The notes: generated by a model not told the origin, from the letters alone. A DNA stretch of 64,000 bases from Halopiger aswanensis (GCF_003610195.1 NZ_RAPO01000001.1:1364001-1428000), one strand, 5' to 3'. Shown: positions 20,122-28,468, numbered from the stretch's first letter. Numbers and translations are program-made.

Positions 20122-21420
20122 TTACAGCGTCTTTTCGGCCTCGTCCGCGTCGACGACCTCGATCCCGCGGTTGTTGACCGCCATCGGATCGAGGCCGACC
20201 TCCTGCAGGAAGTTCTTGTACTCGCGCTCGCACTGCTCGGCGTCCTTCTGCTTATCGCTGGCGCGGTCGCAGAGTTCGATCAGGTTCTCGGGCACGTCGT
20301 TCTGGTAGACGATCCAGTGGTTGATCAGGTCCGAGAGTCGGCGGATCGGGCTGGTGAAGTGGCCGTAGATCTCGAAGTTCAGCGCGTGGTGGCCGCCGAA
20401 CGGGTCGTTCATGTACTTCGCGCGCGGCATCACCTTCATCACCGCCCACTGGATCTTGTCCAGTTGGCGGCCCGGCGCCTCCTCGAGCGTCGCGTTGACC
20501 GCCTTGCGCGGGTCGTCCCAGGTGCTGCCGGGGATCGAGACGCCGTCCAGATCCTGAATCTCCTGCAGCGCCTCGGACCACTCGTCGGGGCTGGGCTGGG
20601 GGTGAACGCGGTACATCGCCTCGACGCCGCGATTCCACATGAGTTCGTGCGTGACGGCCTTGTTGGCCTTCAGCATGCACTCCTCGATGATGGTGTGGGC
20701 GCGGTCCCGAGAGGGGTTCAGGACCAGCGAGCCGTCCTCCTTGCGCTGTTCGTGCATCCGGTCGGCGAGTTCGTAGACGAGTTTGTTCTCCTCGTGGAGG
20801 TCGGCGTCGGGGTCCTCGAGGCGGTTTTCGGCCTGCGTGTAGGTGAGCCGCTCGTCGGACTGGATGACGGACTTGTAGATCTCGATGTTCTCGTAGCCCA
20901 GGTTCTCCTTGTCGAGGTGCATCTCGACGGTGTGGGCCAGCCGGTCCTCGTTGGGGACCAGCGAGCAGACGGTCTCCGCGAGGACGGGCGGCAGCATGTG
21001 GATGGTGTAGCCCGGCAGATAGACCGTGTTCCCGCGCTCGACGGCCTCGTCCCACATCGCGGTGTCGGGGTTGACGTAGTGGGTTACGTCGGCGATGTGG
21101 ACCCAGAGGACGTACTCGTCCTCCCGCTCCTCGATCGAGAGGGCGTCGTCGAAGTCCTGCGCGTCGATCGGGTCGGTCGTCCACGTCGTCAGATCGCGGA
21201 GGTCCTTCCGTTCGTCGACCTCCTCCTGGATCTCGTTCTGGACGTCCTCCGTTCGGGCTTCGGCCTCCTCGAGGACCTCCGCGGGAAACTCGTCGCGGAT
21301 CTCGAACTTCTCGAAGAGTTCCTCGCGCTTGTTCTCGAGGTGGCGCGCGAGGTCCTCGGAGACTTCGACGGGGCCCTGGCCTTCGGCCGTACCGGCCTCG
21401 GCCTGTGCGTCGTTACTCAT
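20122..21420 (-). CDS. RNB-domain exoribonuclease (RNase R/II family, minimal)
   Basis: 432 residues. The RNB catalytic signature TTDPIDAQDFDDALSIE lies at about 81-96, with the clustered Asp ligands for magnesium. Later blocks are VLWVHIADVTHYV, GNTVYLPGYTIHMLPPVL, IEECMLKANKAVTHEL and HFTSPIRRLSDLINHW, the conserved C-terminal end of the RNB domain. Bacterial RNase R is about 650-800 residues with cold-shock and S1 domains; here only a roughly 80-residue helical N-terminus precedes RNB and no S1 domain follows. Predicted 3'-5' exonuclease acting in RNA turnover. Confidence 0.9.
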   Translation of the reverse strand: MSNDAQAEAGTAEGQGPVEVSEDLARHLENKREELFEKFEIRDEFPAEVLEEAEARTEDVQNEIQEEVDERKDLRDLTTWTTDPIDAQDFDDALSIEEREDEYVLWVHIADVTHYVNPDTAMWDEAVERGNTVYLPGYTIHMLPPVLAETVCSLVPNEDRLAHTVEMHLDKENLGYENIEIYKSVIQSDERLTYTQAENRLEDPDADLHEENKLVYELADRMHEQRKEDGSLVLNPSRDRAHTIIEECMLKANKAVTHELMWNRGVEAMYRVHPQPSPDEWSEALQEIQDLDGVSIPGSTWDDPRKAVNATLEEAPGRQLDKIQWAVMKVMPRAKYMNDPFGGHHALNFEIYGHFTSPIRRLSDLINHWIVYQNDVPENLIELCDRASDKQKDAEQCEREYKNFLQEVGLDPMAVNNRGIEVVDADEAEKTL

Positions 21421-21485
21421 GGGATGGCCTACGGACGTGAAGGTCAAAGACGTGTCGGGACGGCGAAACCGACCCGGACCTGTCG

Positions 21486-21499
21486 ATAGGAAAACCTAT
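21486..21499. promoter_or_regulatory. Small inverted repeat in divergent promoter
   Basis: ATAGG-AAAA-CCTAT lies between the divergent RNB and ABC ATPase genes and overlaps the likely TATA region for the ABC operon (CCTATTACT, 22-30 bases ahead of the ATG). It has the same arm/spacer geometry as the iron-type boxes further on, but the arms differ at one base each. Role uncertain. Confidence 0.3.
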
Positions 21500-21524
21500 T
21501 ACTGATACAACACGATTTCCGACG

Positions 21525-22439
21525 ATGCCCGCAATCGCCCTCCGCGGCGTCGCCAAGCGCTACGGCGACGTCGCCGCCCTCCGCGGAATCGACCCCGAGA
21601 TCGAACGCGGTGAGGTGTTCGGCTTCCTCGGACCCAACGGCGCGGGGAAGTCGACGACCATCGACATTCTGCTGCACTACACCCACCCCTCCGCCGGATC
21701 GGTCGAAGTGCTCGGCCGCGACGTCACTGCGGATCCGACTGCCGTCCGGGAACGGGTCGGCATCCTTCCGGAAGGATTCGCCCCGTTCGAGACGATGACC
21801 GGCCGACAGCACCTCGCGTACGCGATCGAAGCCAACGGCGCCGACGACGATCCCGACGCGCTGCTCGAGCGAGTCGGCCTCGAGGGCGTCGGCGACCGGC
21901 TCGCGAGCGACTACTCGAAGGGGATGGCCCAGCGACTGGCGCTCGCGATGGCCCTCGTGGGCGAGCCCGAGTTGCTGATCTTAGACGAACCCTCGACCGG
22001 CCTCGACCCCCACGGCGTGCGCCGGATGCGCGAGATCGTCCGCGAGGAGCGCGACCGCGGCGCGGCCGTCTTCTTCTCGAGTCACATCTTAGAGCAGGTC
22101 GAGGCGGTCGCCGACCGCGTCGGCATCCTGCGGGCCGGCGAACTCGTCGCCGTCGACACGATCGACGGGCTCCGCGCGGCGGCCGACGCCGACGCCGAAC
22201 TAACGGTCGAACTGGCCGCCGGCGAGGACCCCGAGACGGTCGCGCCGGCCCTCGACGACCTCGATGGCGTCTCTTCGGTCGTTGCGCGCGACGGCAATCT
22301 CGTCGTCGCCTGCGCGACGGACGCGAAGCTGACCGTCCTCGACGAGATCCGGGCGGCCGGCGGGACGATCCGGGACTTTACGACCGGCGAGGCGTCGCTC
22401 GAGGATCTGTTCGTCTCCTACACGGGGGGATCCCGATGA
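21525..22439 (+). CDS. ABC transporter ATP-binding protein
   Basis: 304 residues. Walker A is GPNGAGKST, the signature region YSKGMAQRLALAMALVG, Walker B LLILDEPSTGLDP, and the switch His is in SSHILEQVEAVADR. The roughly 80-residue C-terminal extension is typical of CcmA/DrrA/NatA-type exporters. Its stop overlaps the next gene's ATG by four bases (ATGA), so the two are translationally coupled. The substrate is not predictable from sequence. Confidence 0.93.
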   Translation: MPAIALRGVAKRYGDVAALRGIDPEIERGEVFGFLGPNGAGKSTTIDILLHYTHPSAGSVEVLGRDVTADPTAVRERVGILPEGFAPFETMTGRQHLAYAIEANGADDDPDALLERVGLEGVGDRLASDYSKGMAQRLALAMALVGEPELLILDEPSTGLDPHGVRRMREIVREERDRGAAVFFSSHILEQVEAVADRVGILRAGELVAVDTIDGLRAAADADAELTVELAAGEDPETVAPALDDLDGVSSVVARDGNLVVACATDAKLTVLDEIRAAGGTIRDFTTGEASLEDLFVSYTGGSR

Positions 22440-23239
22440 GCCGGAGCCGCGGCTGGCTGCTGATCGCGCGCAAGGAGGTCGGCGACGCGATCCGCAACCG
22501 GCAGCTGTACTCGAACGCCGCGCTGTTCGCGCTCGTCTTCGCGTTGATCGCCTACCTGCACGTCGACCGGGCTCGAGCCGGCTACGCGGAGCCGGTAAAC
22601 CTCGTCGGGCTGCTCAGCGGGGTGAGCATCGTCCTCGTGCCTGCGGTCGCGCTCATGCTGTCCTACGCGGCGATCGTCAAGCCGCGCGAGGACGGCCAGC
22701 TTACCCTCCTGCTCGGCCTGCCCTACGACCGGCGCGACGTCGTCGTCGGCACCTACCTCGGGCGGTACGTCGTGCTGGCCGTCTCGCTCGTCGCCGGCGT
22801 CCTCGCGGCCGCGCTGGTCACGCTCGTCTTTTCGGTCGAACTGGCCGCCGTCGAACTGGGCGGCTACCTCGTCGCGGCGGCCGTCCTCGGGCTCGCCTAC
22901 GTCGCGATCGCGACCTGCCTCTCGACGCTGACGCGGGACCAGACGTGGGCCTCGATCGGAGCCTTCGTCGTCTTCATGCTGTTCGTCTTCGCCTGGCGGT
23001 TCGTCCCCGACGCGGCCGTCTTCCTCGTCAACGGCCTCGAGATGCCGAGCCAACGGCCGTGGTGGCACCCCTACGTCGGCGCGCTCTCGCCGAGCGTCGC
23101 GTACGAGCGGGCGCTCGACCTCGTTCTCGAGGCGGACCCCGACCGGACGCTGTCGCTGTTCGGTGTCGCCGTCCTCCTCGGGTGGGCCGTCCTCGCCCCC
23201 GCTGCGGGCTACGCGCGGTTCAAGACGAGCGATCTGTAG
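22436..23239 (+). CDS. ABC-2-type transporter permease
   Basis: 267 residues with six hydrophobic helices, starting with a cytoplasmic amphipathic segment (GWLLIARKEVGDAIRNRQLY) characteristic of ABC-2 permeases of the NosY kind. Other blocks: MLSYAAIVKPREDGQLTLLL and LPYDRRDVVVGTYLGRYVVL, conserved in this subfamily. It forms an exporter with the overlapping upstream ATPase. It ends 15 bases before the convergent zinc-ribbon gene. Confidence 0.9.
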   Translation: MSRSRGWLLIARKEVGDAIRNRQLYSNAALFALVFALIAYLHVDRARAGYAEPVNLVGLLSGVSIVLVPAVALMLSYAAIVKPREDGQLTLLLGLPYDRRDVVVGTYLGRYVVLAVSLVAGVLAAALVTLVFSVELAAVELGGYLVAAAVLGLAYVAIATCLSTLTRDQTWASIGAFVVFMLFVFAWRFVPDAAVFLVNGLEMPSQRPWWHPYVGALSPSVAYERALDLVLEADPDRTLSLFGVAVLLGWAVLAPAAGYARFKTSDL

Positions 23240-23253
23240 CCAGTCGCGAGCGG

Positions 23254-23574
23254 TTAGCGCTCCTCGCGGCGCTCCTCGGGCCGTTCCTCGAGCGGTCCGT
23301 ACCGTTCTTCGACCGCCGCGAGGTAGCCGTCGAGAAACGCCGTTCGATCCCGCTCGCCGGCCTCGAGGTCGACCAGCAGCTCCTCGAGTTCGTTCCGCGG
23401 GTGGTGACAGAGCTCCCGGTCGCAGGACTTGCAGAGGTACTCGAACTCCTTGTCCTCGCGGTCCCAGCGGTTGCCGTACTTGTCGTACTCCCGGGCCTTC
23501 GACCGGGTGACCTCGTCGCCGCAGGCGAGGCACGTGACCGTCGTCGTTCGGCGCCGAGAGGACCAGGGCCACAT
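23254..23574 (-). CDS. Small zinc-ribbon protein
   Basis: 106 residues. Two CxxC knuckles (CLACGDEV and CKSCDREL, about 25 residues apart) make one zinc ribbon, followed by a helical acidic tail with HHPRNELEELLVDLEAG. The family is common in haloarchaea and uncharacterised. The ATG at 23574 has no near alternative. Convergent with the ABC permease. Confidence 0.75.
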   Translation of the reverse strand: MWPWSSRRRTTTVTCLACGDEVTRSKAREYDKYGNRWDREDKEFEYLCKSCDRELCHHPRNELEELLVDLEAGERDRTAFLDGYLAAVEERYGPLEERPEERREER

Positions 23575-23606
23575 AGTCGCACTATCGCCGTGCGATCACT
23601 TAGCAA

Positions 23607-23939
23607 TTACCGCACGTTCGTGCTGACCGGAGACTCCGGCTGGGTGAGCAGTCGCGCTCGAGGACGGGGTAGCCGTTGCCATCTCCGTCTGTCGGTGGGA
23701 ACGCAGGTTCCGAGCAGATAGCGACTGCAGCGAGCGCAGCAGCGGGTGTCGGTCGCTCGCCGTCCGTCCTCTTCTCCCTCCCGTCTTTCGCCGTCCCGCT
23801 CGTCCGCGTCTGCGGTGACCCGCCGGTAGTATCGAATCCACAGCACCTGCAGCGGCGCGATCAGCAGCGGGATCGCGAACACGCCGTCTCCCAGCGCTTC
23901 CATCCGATCCGTTCCCTCGCGGCCAATCGTCCTGACCAT
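23607..23939 (-). pseudogene. Remnant of a TMEM175-like potassium channel gene
   Basis: The frame opens TIGREGTDRMEALGDGVFAI, which is the helix-1 signature of TMEM175/DUF1211 channels (RxEAxxDGVFAI). It then jumps directly to PLLIAPLQVLWIRYYRR, like the end of the last helix and its basic tail. Family members are about 200 residues with six helices; here most of the middle is gone and the remaining residues are Arg-rich and structureless. I read it as an internal deletion leaving a dead gene. The alternative is a short, novel single-span protein. Confidence 0.55.
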
Positions 23940-24063
23940 ACGGCTCTTCCACACCGGCGGTGAATAGCGTCGACCCTCCCCGCACCGTCTGCAGGGGCGG
24001 TGGCAGCCGTGACACCGCTCCGGAATCTAATCCGTTAAATGCATACAGCGGGTAGCGCGGGGT

Positions 24064-24543
24064 ATGGAAGTCAAGTCTCGCCACCACCTGCGGAGCGACG
24101 CCGTCTCGGCGCTCGAGGACGCACTCGCCGATCACCTCGGCGTCGAACCCGAGGGGGACGCCTACGAGCGCGTCGAGTTCGAGGACACCGACTGGGAAGT
24201 GATCCTCATCGACGGCGAACCGCAGGTCGCGTACTTCGACGAGGAGCCGTTCCTGACGGTGCGAGGCGCCAACGCCTACGAGCCGGACAAACGGGTCGTG
24301 ACGGTTGATTCGGGTGCGATCTCGTTCGTCAGCGACGGCGCGGACGTGATGCGGCCCGGGATCACGGAGGCGACCGACGACATCGAGCCGGACGATCTGG
24401 TCGTCATCGCCGAGGAATCGCACGGAAAGGTGCTGGCGGTCGGCCGCGCCCGCGTTCCGGGCGACGACATGGTCGGCGACGAGGGGAAGGTCGTCGACTC
24501 GCTGCACCACGTCGGCGACGAACTCTACGAGTTTACCGGCTGA
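24064..24543 (+). CDS. PUA-domain RNA-binding protein
   Basis: 159 residues. The N-terminal half (VKSRHHLRSDAVSALEDALA; WEVILIDGEPQVAY) and a C-terminal PUA domain at about 78-155 (RVVTVDSGAISFVSDGADVM, then PDDLVVIAEESHGKVLAVGR) match the archaeal MCT-1/TMA20-like family. PUA domains bind structured RNA. The eukaryotic relatives act in ribosome recycling and re-initiation, so a translation role is inferred. Stand-alone between the channel remnant and the SRAP gene. Confidence 0.85.
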   Translation: MEVKSRHHLRSDAVSALEDALADHLGVEPEGDAYERVEFEDTDWEVILIDGEPQVAYFDEEPFLTVRGANAYEPDKRVVTVDSGAISFVSDGADVMRPGITEATDDIEPDDLVVIAEESHGKVLAVGRARVPGDDMVGDEGKVVDSLHHVGDELYEFTG

Positions 24544-24614
24544 TCGCCGGTCGGGCCGGTCCAGATTGCCGCCGAACGGGTACACGTTTCACCACGGGTG
24601 CCCTACGGACGGGT

Positions 24615-25337
24615 ATGTGCGGACGATACACGCTGACCCTCGAGCGCGACGCGTTCGAGGATCGATTCGACGTGATCGTCGGCGACTCGAGCGGCGCGTT
24701 CGAGCCGCGGTACAACGCGGCGCCGGGCCAGGAACTGCCGGTCATCACCGACGACGCGCCCGAGACGGTGCGACGGCTCGAGTGGGGCCTCGTGCCGTCG
24801 TGGGCCGACGACGACAGCGGCGGGATGATCAACGCGCGGGCGGAGACCGTCGACGAGAAGCCGAGTTTTCGCGAGGCCTACGAGCGGCGCCGGTGTCTCG
24901 TTCCCGCAGACGGCTTCTACGAGTGGGTCGAGACCGAGAACGGCAAACAGCCCTACCGGGTCGCCCTCGAGGACGACCGGCCGTTCGCGATGGCCGGGCT
25001 GTGGGAGCGCTGGGAGCCCGACGACGAAACGACCCAGGCCGGGCTCGACGCCTTCGGCGGCGGGCTCGAGAGCGACGGCGAGGACGACGGCGCGCTCGAG
25101 ACCTTCACCATTCTCACCGCGGAGCCGAACGACCTCGTCGCCGATCTCCACCACCGGATGGCCGTCATCCTCGAGCCCGACCGCGAGCGGGAGTGGTTGA
25201 CCGCCGACGATCCCAAAGCCGAGGGGCTGCTCGAGCCCTATCCGGCCGACGAGATGCGGGCGTATCCGGTGTCGACGGCGGTCAACGATCCGGCGAACGA
25301 CGATCCGTCGCTGCTCGAGCCGATCGAGACGGCGTGA
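24615..25337 (+). CDS. SOS-response-associated peptidase (SRAP/HMCES/YedK)
   Basis: 240 residues starting MCGRYTL. After Met removal, Cys2 forms the thiazolidine link to abasic sites in single-stranded DNA. Other family residues are present: Asn in GGMINARAETV, Glu in DGFYEW and His in LHHRMAVIL. It shields abasic lesions during replication. The length is ordinary, with one acidic haloarchaeal insert after WERWEPDDE. It precedes the iron-type box of the next gene by about 48 bases. Confidence 0.94.
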   Translation: MCGRYTLTLERDAFEDRFDVIVGDSSGAFEPRYNAAPGQELPVITDDAPETVRRLEWGLVPSWADDDSGGMINARAETVDEKPSFREAYERRRCLVPADGFYEWVETENGKQPYRVALEDDRPFAMAGLWERWEPDDETTQAGLDAFGGGLESDGEDDGALETFTILTAEPNDLVADLHHRMAVILEPDREREWLTADDPKAEGLLEPYPADEMRAYPVSTAVNDPANDDPSLLEPIETA

Positions 25338-25380
25338 GAGCAGCCGATGTACTGAGGCCGGTGCGACTCGTTCCAACGGG

Positions 25381-25405
25381 TATAAGGATTAGGTCGACCT
25401 AATCC
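25381..25405 (+). promoter_or_regulatory. Iron-type operator 1 abutting a TATA box
   Basis: TATAAG (25381-25386) runs into the perfect 20-bp palindrome GGATTAGGTCGACCTAATCC (25386-25405). The ATG at 25412 is 26-31 bases after the TATA, so the palindrome lies between TATA and transcription start, where a bound repressor would block initiation. The TTAGG-N4-CCTAA core resembles operators of archaeal DtxR-family metal regulators (Idr/SirR type); this is inferred from shape. Confidence 0.75.
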
Positions 25406-25411
25406 GCGCGT

Positions 25412-25513
25412 ATGGAACGGAGACGGCGCGAGACGTCCGGAGGACGCGCCGCGCTCGAGGGGGACGGCGGTCGAGCGACCGGCGCACTCGATCGACGGGG
25501 GGCGACGGCGTGA
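25412..25513 (+). CDS. Possible leader peptide or remnant ahead of the GMC dehydrogenase (33 aa)
   Basis: The first ATG after operator 1 opens MERRRRETSGGRAALEGDGG and ends with TGA overlapping the GMC gene's GTG start (GTGA). The position fits a leaderless start with translational coupling to the dehydrogenase. The sequence is very basic and Gly/Arg-rich, unlike haloarchaeal proteins, so it may be untranslated leader or a scar of a lost gamma-subunit start. Confidence 0.3.
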   Translation: MERRRRETSGGRAALEGDGGRATGALDRRGATA

Positions 25514-27144
25514 GTATCGACAGATCCCCCGCGGAGAGCGCCGCCCCGGTCGACGACGACGTCGACCGAACGCCGGTCTCGGGTGCCGACGTCTGTATCA
25601 TCGGCGCGGGACCGGCCGGCGGACTCGTCGCCGATCGACTCGCCGACGCGGGCCGCGAAGTCGTCGTGCTCGAGGCCGGCCCGCGGTTCGACCCGGAAGA
25701 TCGGCTCGCGCGCCAAGAGCGGGCGATCAGACCGGCCTACGACCGACCGGACGTCTGGGACGGCGAGCCCGAACGGGACGCGCACGCGGCGTCGGGCGAC
25801 TGGTTCTACCCGCTGAATCACGCCCGCGTGAAGGGCGTCGGCGGCTCGACGCTCCACTGGCAGGGGATGGTGATGCGGCTCCACGAGGACGACTTCAACT
25901 CGAAGAGCGCTCGCGGGGTCGGCGTCGACTGGCCGATCGACTACGAGGATTTGCGGCCTTACTACGCCGAGGCCGAGCGCGAACTCGGCGTCGCCGGCGC
26001 CAGCGACAACCCGTTCGCGCCGCCCCGCGAAGAACCGCATCCGATGCCGGCGTTCGAGCCCTCCTACAGCGACTCGCTGTTCGCCGAGGCCTGCGAGGAG
26101 GTGGGGATCGCGATGCACTCGGTGCCGAACGCGCGCAACTCGGAGGCCTACGACGACCGCAACGCCTGCGTCGGCTACGGCACCTGCCAACCGGTCTGTC
26201 CCGCCGGCGCGAAGTACGACGCGACGGTCCACGTCGAGCGCGCCGAGTCGAAGGGGGCGACGGTGATCGACCGCGCGCCCGTCCAGCGCTTAGAGCACGG
26301 CCCCGACCGGATCGAGGCGGCCGTCTACGCGACGCCGGAGGACGAGCAGCACCGGCAGGAGGCCGACGCCTTCGTCATCGCCTGCGGCGGCGTCGAGACG
26401 CCGCGCCTGCTCTTGCTCTCGGAATCGAGCCACTACCCCGACGGCCTCGCGAACTCGAGCGGCCTCGTCGGGAAGTTCTTCATGGACCACCTCTTCGCCG
26501 GCACGGGCGGCGTCCTCGACGAACGGACCCGGCAGAACCACGTCGGCTTCCTCACCAGCGAGTCCCACCAGTTCTACGACGAGGCCGACGCGGAGCAGGC
26601 GCCGTTCAAACTCGAGTTCTTCAACTACGACGGGCCCTCGCCCGTCGAGTCGGCTCTGACCGGCGACGACTGGGGCGACGACCTCCTCGAGCGCCTGCGC
26701 AGCGAGTACGGCAACCACATCGGCATGGGCGCGCTGGTCGAGCAACTCCCCCGCGAGGACAGCTACGTCGGCCTCGACCGGTCGACGACCGACGACCGCG
26801 GCAATCCGGTGCCGGACGTCCACTGGAACGTCGGCGATCGGGCTCTAGAGACCATCGAGCGGGTCAACGAGATTCAGGAGCGGGTTCTCGAGGAACTGGG
26901 CGCCGAGATCACCTGGCAGGTCGGCCCCGACAACACGGGTCCGGCCTACCACCACATGGGCACGACGCGGATGGGGAACGACCCCGCGGAGAGCGTGGTG
27001 AACGCCCGCCTGCGGACCCACGACCTCGCAAACTGCTGGATCGCCTCGAGCAGCGTTTTCCCGACCGCCGGCGCGATGAACCCGACGCTGACGATCGCGG
27101 CGCTGGCGCTGAAGACGGCCGATCACGTCCACGAGGACCTGTAA
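25510..27144 (+). CDS. GMC-family FAD-dependent sugar/alcohol dehydrogenase, large subunit
   Basis: 544 residues, GTG start. FAD Rossmann motif is VCIIGAGPAGGLVADRLADA, followed by VVVLEAGPRF. KGVGGSTLHWQGMVMRLHED is the GMC signature region. The Cys motif CVGYGTCQPVCPAGAKYDA is characteristic of the gluconate/fructose/glucose dehydrogenase branch. The C-terminal GMC domain is YHHMGTTRMGNDP with AMNPTLTIAALALKTADHV. This branch normally works with a small Tat-bearing gamma subunit that carries it across the membrane; that partner is encoded here at 29708-30253. It passes electrons to a respiratory acceptor; sugar substrate unknown. Transcribed from operator 1. Confidence 0.88.
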   Translation: MSIDRSPAESAAPVDDDVDRTPVSGADVCIIGAGPAGGLVADRLADAGREVVVLEAGPRFDPEDRLARQERAIRPAYDRPDVWDGEPERDAHAASGDWFYPLNHARVKGVGGSTLHWQGMVMRLHEDDFNSKSARGVGVDWPIDYEDLRPYYAEAERELGVAGASDNPFAPPREEPHPMPAFEPSYSDSLFAEACEEVGIAMHSVPNARNSEAYDDRNACVGYGTCQPVCPAGAKYDATVHVERAESKGATVIDRAPVQRLEHGPDRIEAAVYATPEDEQHRQEADAFVIACGGVETPRLLLLSESSHYPDGLANSSGLVGKFFMDHLFAGTGGVLDERTRQNHVGFLTSESHQFYDEADAEQAPFKLEFFNYDGPSPVESALTGDDWGDDLLERLRSEYGNHIGMGALVEQLPREDSYVGLDRSTTDDRGNPVPDVHWNVGDRALETIERVNEIQERVLEELGAEITWQVGPDNTGPAYHHMGTTRMGNDPAESVVNARLRTHDLANCWIASSSVFPTAGAMNPTLTIAALALKTADHVHEDL

Positions 27145-27158
27145 CCTGTGCAACCGTA

Positions 27159-27184
27159 TTTTAGGCATACCTAAAAGTATAAAT
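27159..27184 (+). promoter_or_regulatory. Iron-type operator 2 next to TATA of the GT2 gene
   Basis: TTTTAGGCATACCTAAAA (27159-27176, arms of seven) is followed at once by GTATAAAT (27177-27184), a good TATA box 24-31 bases before the ATG at 27208. Here the palindrome covers the BRE/upstream side of TATA. GGTGGTGAG at 27191-27199 is a plausible ribosome-binding site. Confidence 0.75.
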
Positions 27185-27207
27185 GAGATCGGTGGTGAGT
27201 ACCATCC

Positions 27208-27948
27208 ATGAGTAGTGGGGATCAGACCGAACTGGAGGCGAGCGGCGAGACCGACGACCGATGCGACCGCGAGTACACCTTCGAGGACGTCAGCGTCGTC
27301 ATGGGGACCTACAACGAGGAGGAAGCGATCGGCACGGTGCTCTCGGACATCGAGGACGTAACCGACGGCAAGGCCGAAGTCGTCTGCGTCGACGGCTCCT
27401 CGGACCGGACGCCCGAGATCGCCCGCGAGCACGGCGCGACGGTCATCGAGCAGCGCCCGCAGGGGTACGGCGTCGCCGTCCGCGCGGCGATCTTAGAGCC
27501 CGACCGACCGATCGTCGTCACGACCGACTGCGACGACACCTACCCGATGGAGCAGCTCCCGGAGTTCCTCGAGCTGATCAACGAGGGGTACGACGTCGTC
27601 AGCGGCGACCGGCTCTACCACGGCGCGGACGCGATGCCGACGTTCAACCGCTTCGGTAACCACGCCTTCGCCGCCATCGCCAGCGTCCTGATGGGCACCC
27701 GCGTTCACGACACGACGACCGGGATGCGGGCCTACCGCCGCGACGTCGTCGAGTCCATCGAGTGGACCGAAAACACGGGCCTCTCGGCCGAGTTGCTGAT
27801 CCGGCCGCTGATGCGCGGCTACGACGTCCGCGAGCACCCGATCGAGTACCGCGAACGCGCCGGCGAGACGAAGCTCGACCCGATTCAGGGCGGCGCCGAG
27901 ATCGCGAAATCGATCGTCAAGGTCTGTCTCGAGGAACGGTTCCGCTAA
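27208..27948 (+). CDS. GT2-family glycosyltransferase (dolichyl-phosphate sugar synthase-like)
   Basis: 246 residues. The GT-A fold begins SVVMGTYNEEEAIGTVL; CVDGSSDRTPEIAREHGA and TTDCDDTYPMEQL supply the nucleotide- and metal-binding Asp residues, and FGNHAFAAIASVLMGTRVHD with TTGMRAYRRDVVE is the acceptor loop typical of Dol-P-mannose/glucose synthases and AglJ-like proteins. No C-terminal membrane helices, so a cytoplasmic enzyme acting at the membrane face. It likely charges a polyprenyl phosphate with a sugar for the ArnT-like enzyme nearby (inference). Controlled by operator 2. Confidence 0.88.
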   Translation: MSSGDQTELEASGETDDRCDREYTFEDVSVVMGTYNEEEAIGTVLSDIEDVTDGKAEVVCVDGSSDRTPEIAREHGATVIEQRPQGYGVAVRAAILEPDRPIVVTTDCDDTYPMEQLPEFLELINEGYDVVSGDRLYHGADAMPTFNRFGNHAFAAIASVLMGTRVHDTTTGMRAYRRDVVESIEWTENTGLSAELLIRPLMRGYDVREHPIEYRERAGETKLDPIQGGAEIAKSIVKVCLEERFR

Positions 27949-27991
27949 CCGTCGGCGGTGTGGCTGGCAGGAGCGCAGAACGCGGCCTGCG

Positions 27992-28468
27992 CTACTCGCG
28001 CTCACGTTCGTTCGCAACGCCGAGAAACACCAGCGCACCCCCGAGCAGCGCCGTGTTCTTGAGGAAGTTGATCATCTCCTGTTGCTGTTGCTCGGGATCG
28101 TCGACGGTCCAGAAGTCGTGCATCGCCGGCGTCACGCCCAGGAAGAACGCGGCCGCCGCGCTCGCCGCAACCGCCGGAATCCGCCAGAGGGCGATGCCGA
28201 CTCCGCCGACGAGCAAAAGCGTATGGGCTCCGATGTTCGCGAGCCCGGGCATCGGGACCCCCTTCGCCGCCGCGTACTCGGCGCGCTCTTCGGTGTTCAT
28301 CAGCCCGTCGACCGCCATCGTCGCGAGCACGCCGCCGTACAGCAGCCGACCCAACCGGACGGGAGTCGTCCGAGAGAGCGGTTTCGAAGCCGTTCCCTCA
28401 CCGTCCGTCGGGGACCGGTCGGTCGCTTCGCCGTCGGTCGCCGATCGCTGGCGGAGGGACTCGAGCAT
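27992..28468 (-). CDS. DoxX-family membrane protein
   Basis: 158 residues. After about 35 polar residues come four helices: RLLYGGVLATMAVDGLMN, GLANIGAHTLLLVGGVGIAL, VAASAAAAFFLGVTPAMHDF and FLKNTALLGGALVFLGVANE. The layout plus EYAAAKGVPMPG after helix 1 and MINFLKNTALLGG before the last helix is the DoxX pattern. Function in haloarchaea is not established. It lies opposite to the GT2 gene (convergent) and has no iron-type box. Confidence 0.8.
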   Translation of the reverse strand: MLESLRQRSATDGEATDRSPTDGEGTASKPLSRTTPVRLGRLLYGGVLATMAVDGLMNTEERAEYAAAKGVPMPGLANIGAHTLLLVGGVGIALWRIPAVAASAAAAFFLGVTPAMHDFWTVDDPEQQQQEMINFLKNTALLGGALVFLGVANERERE

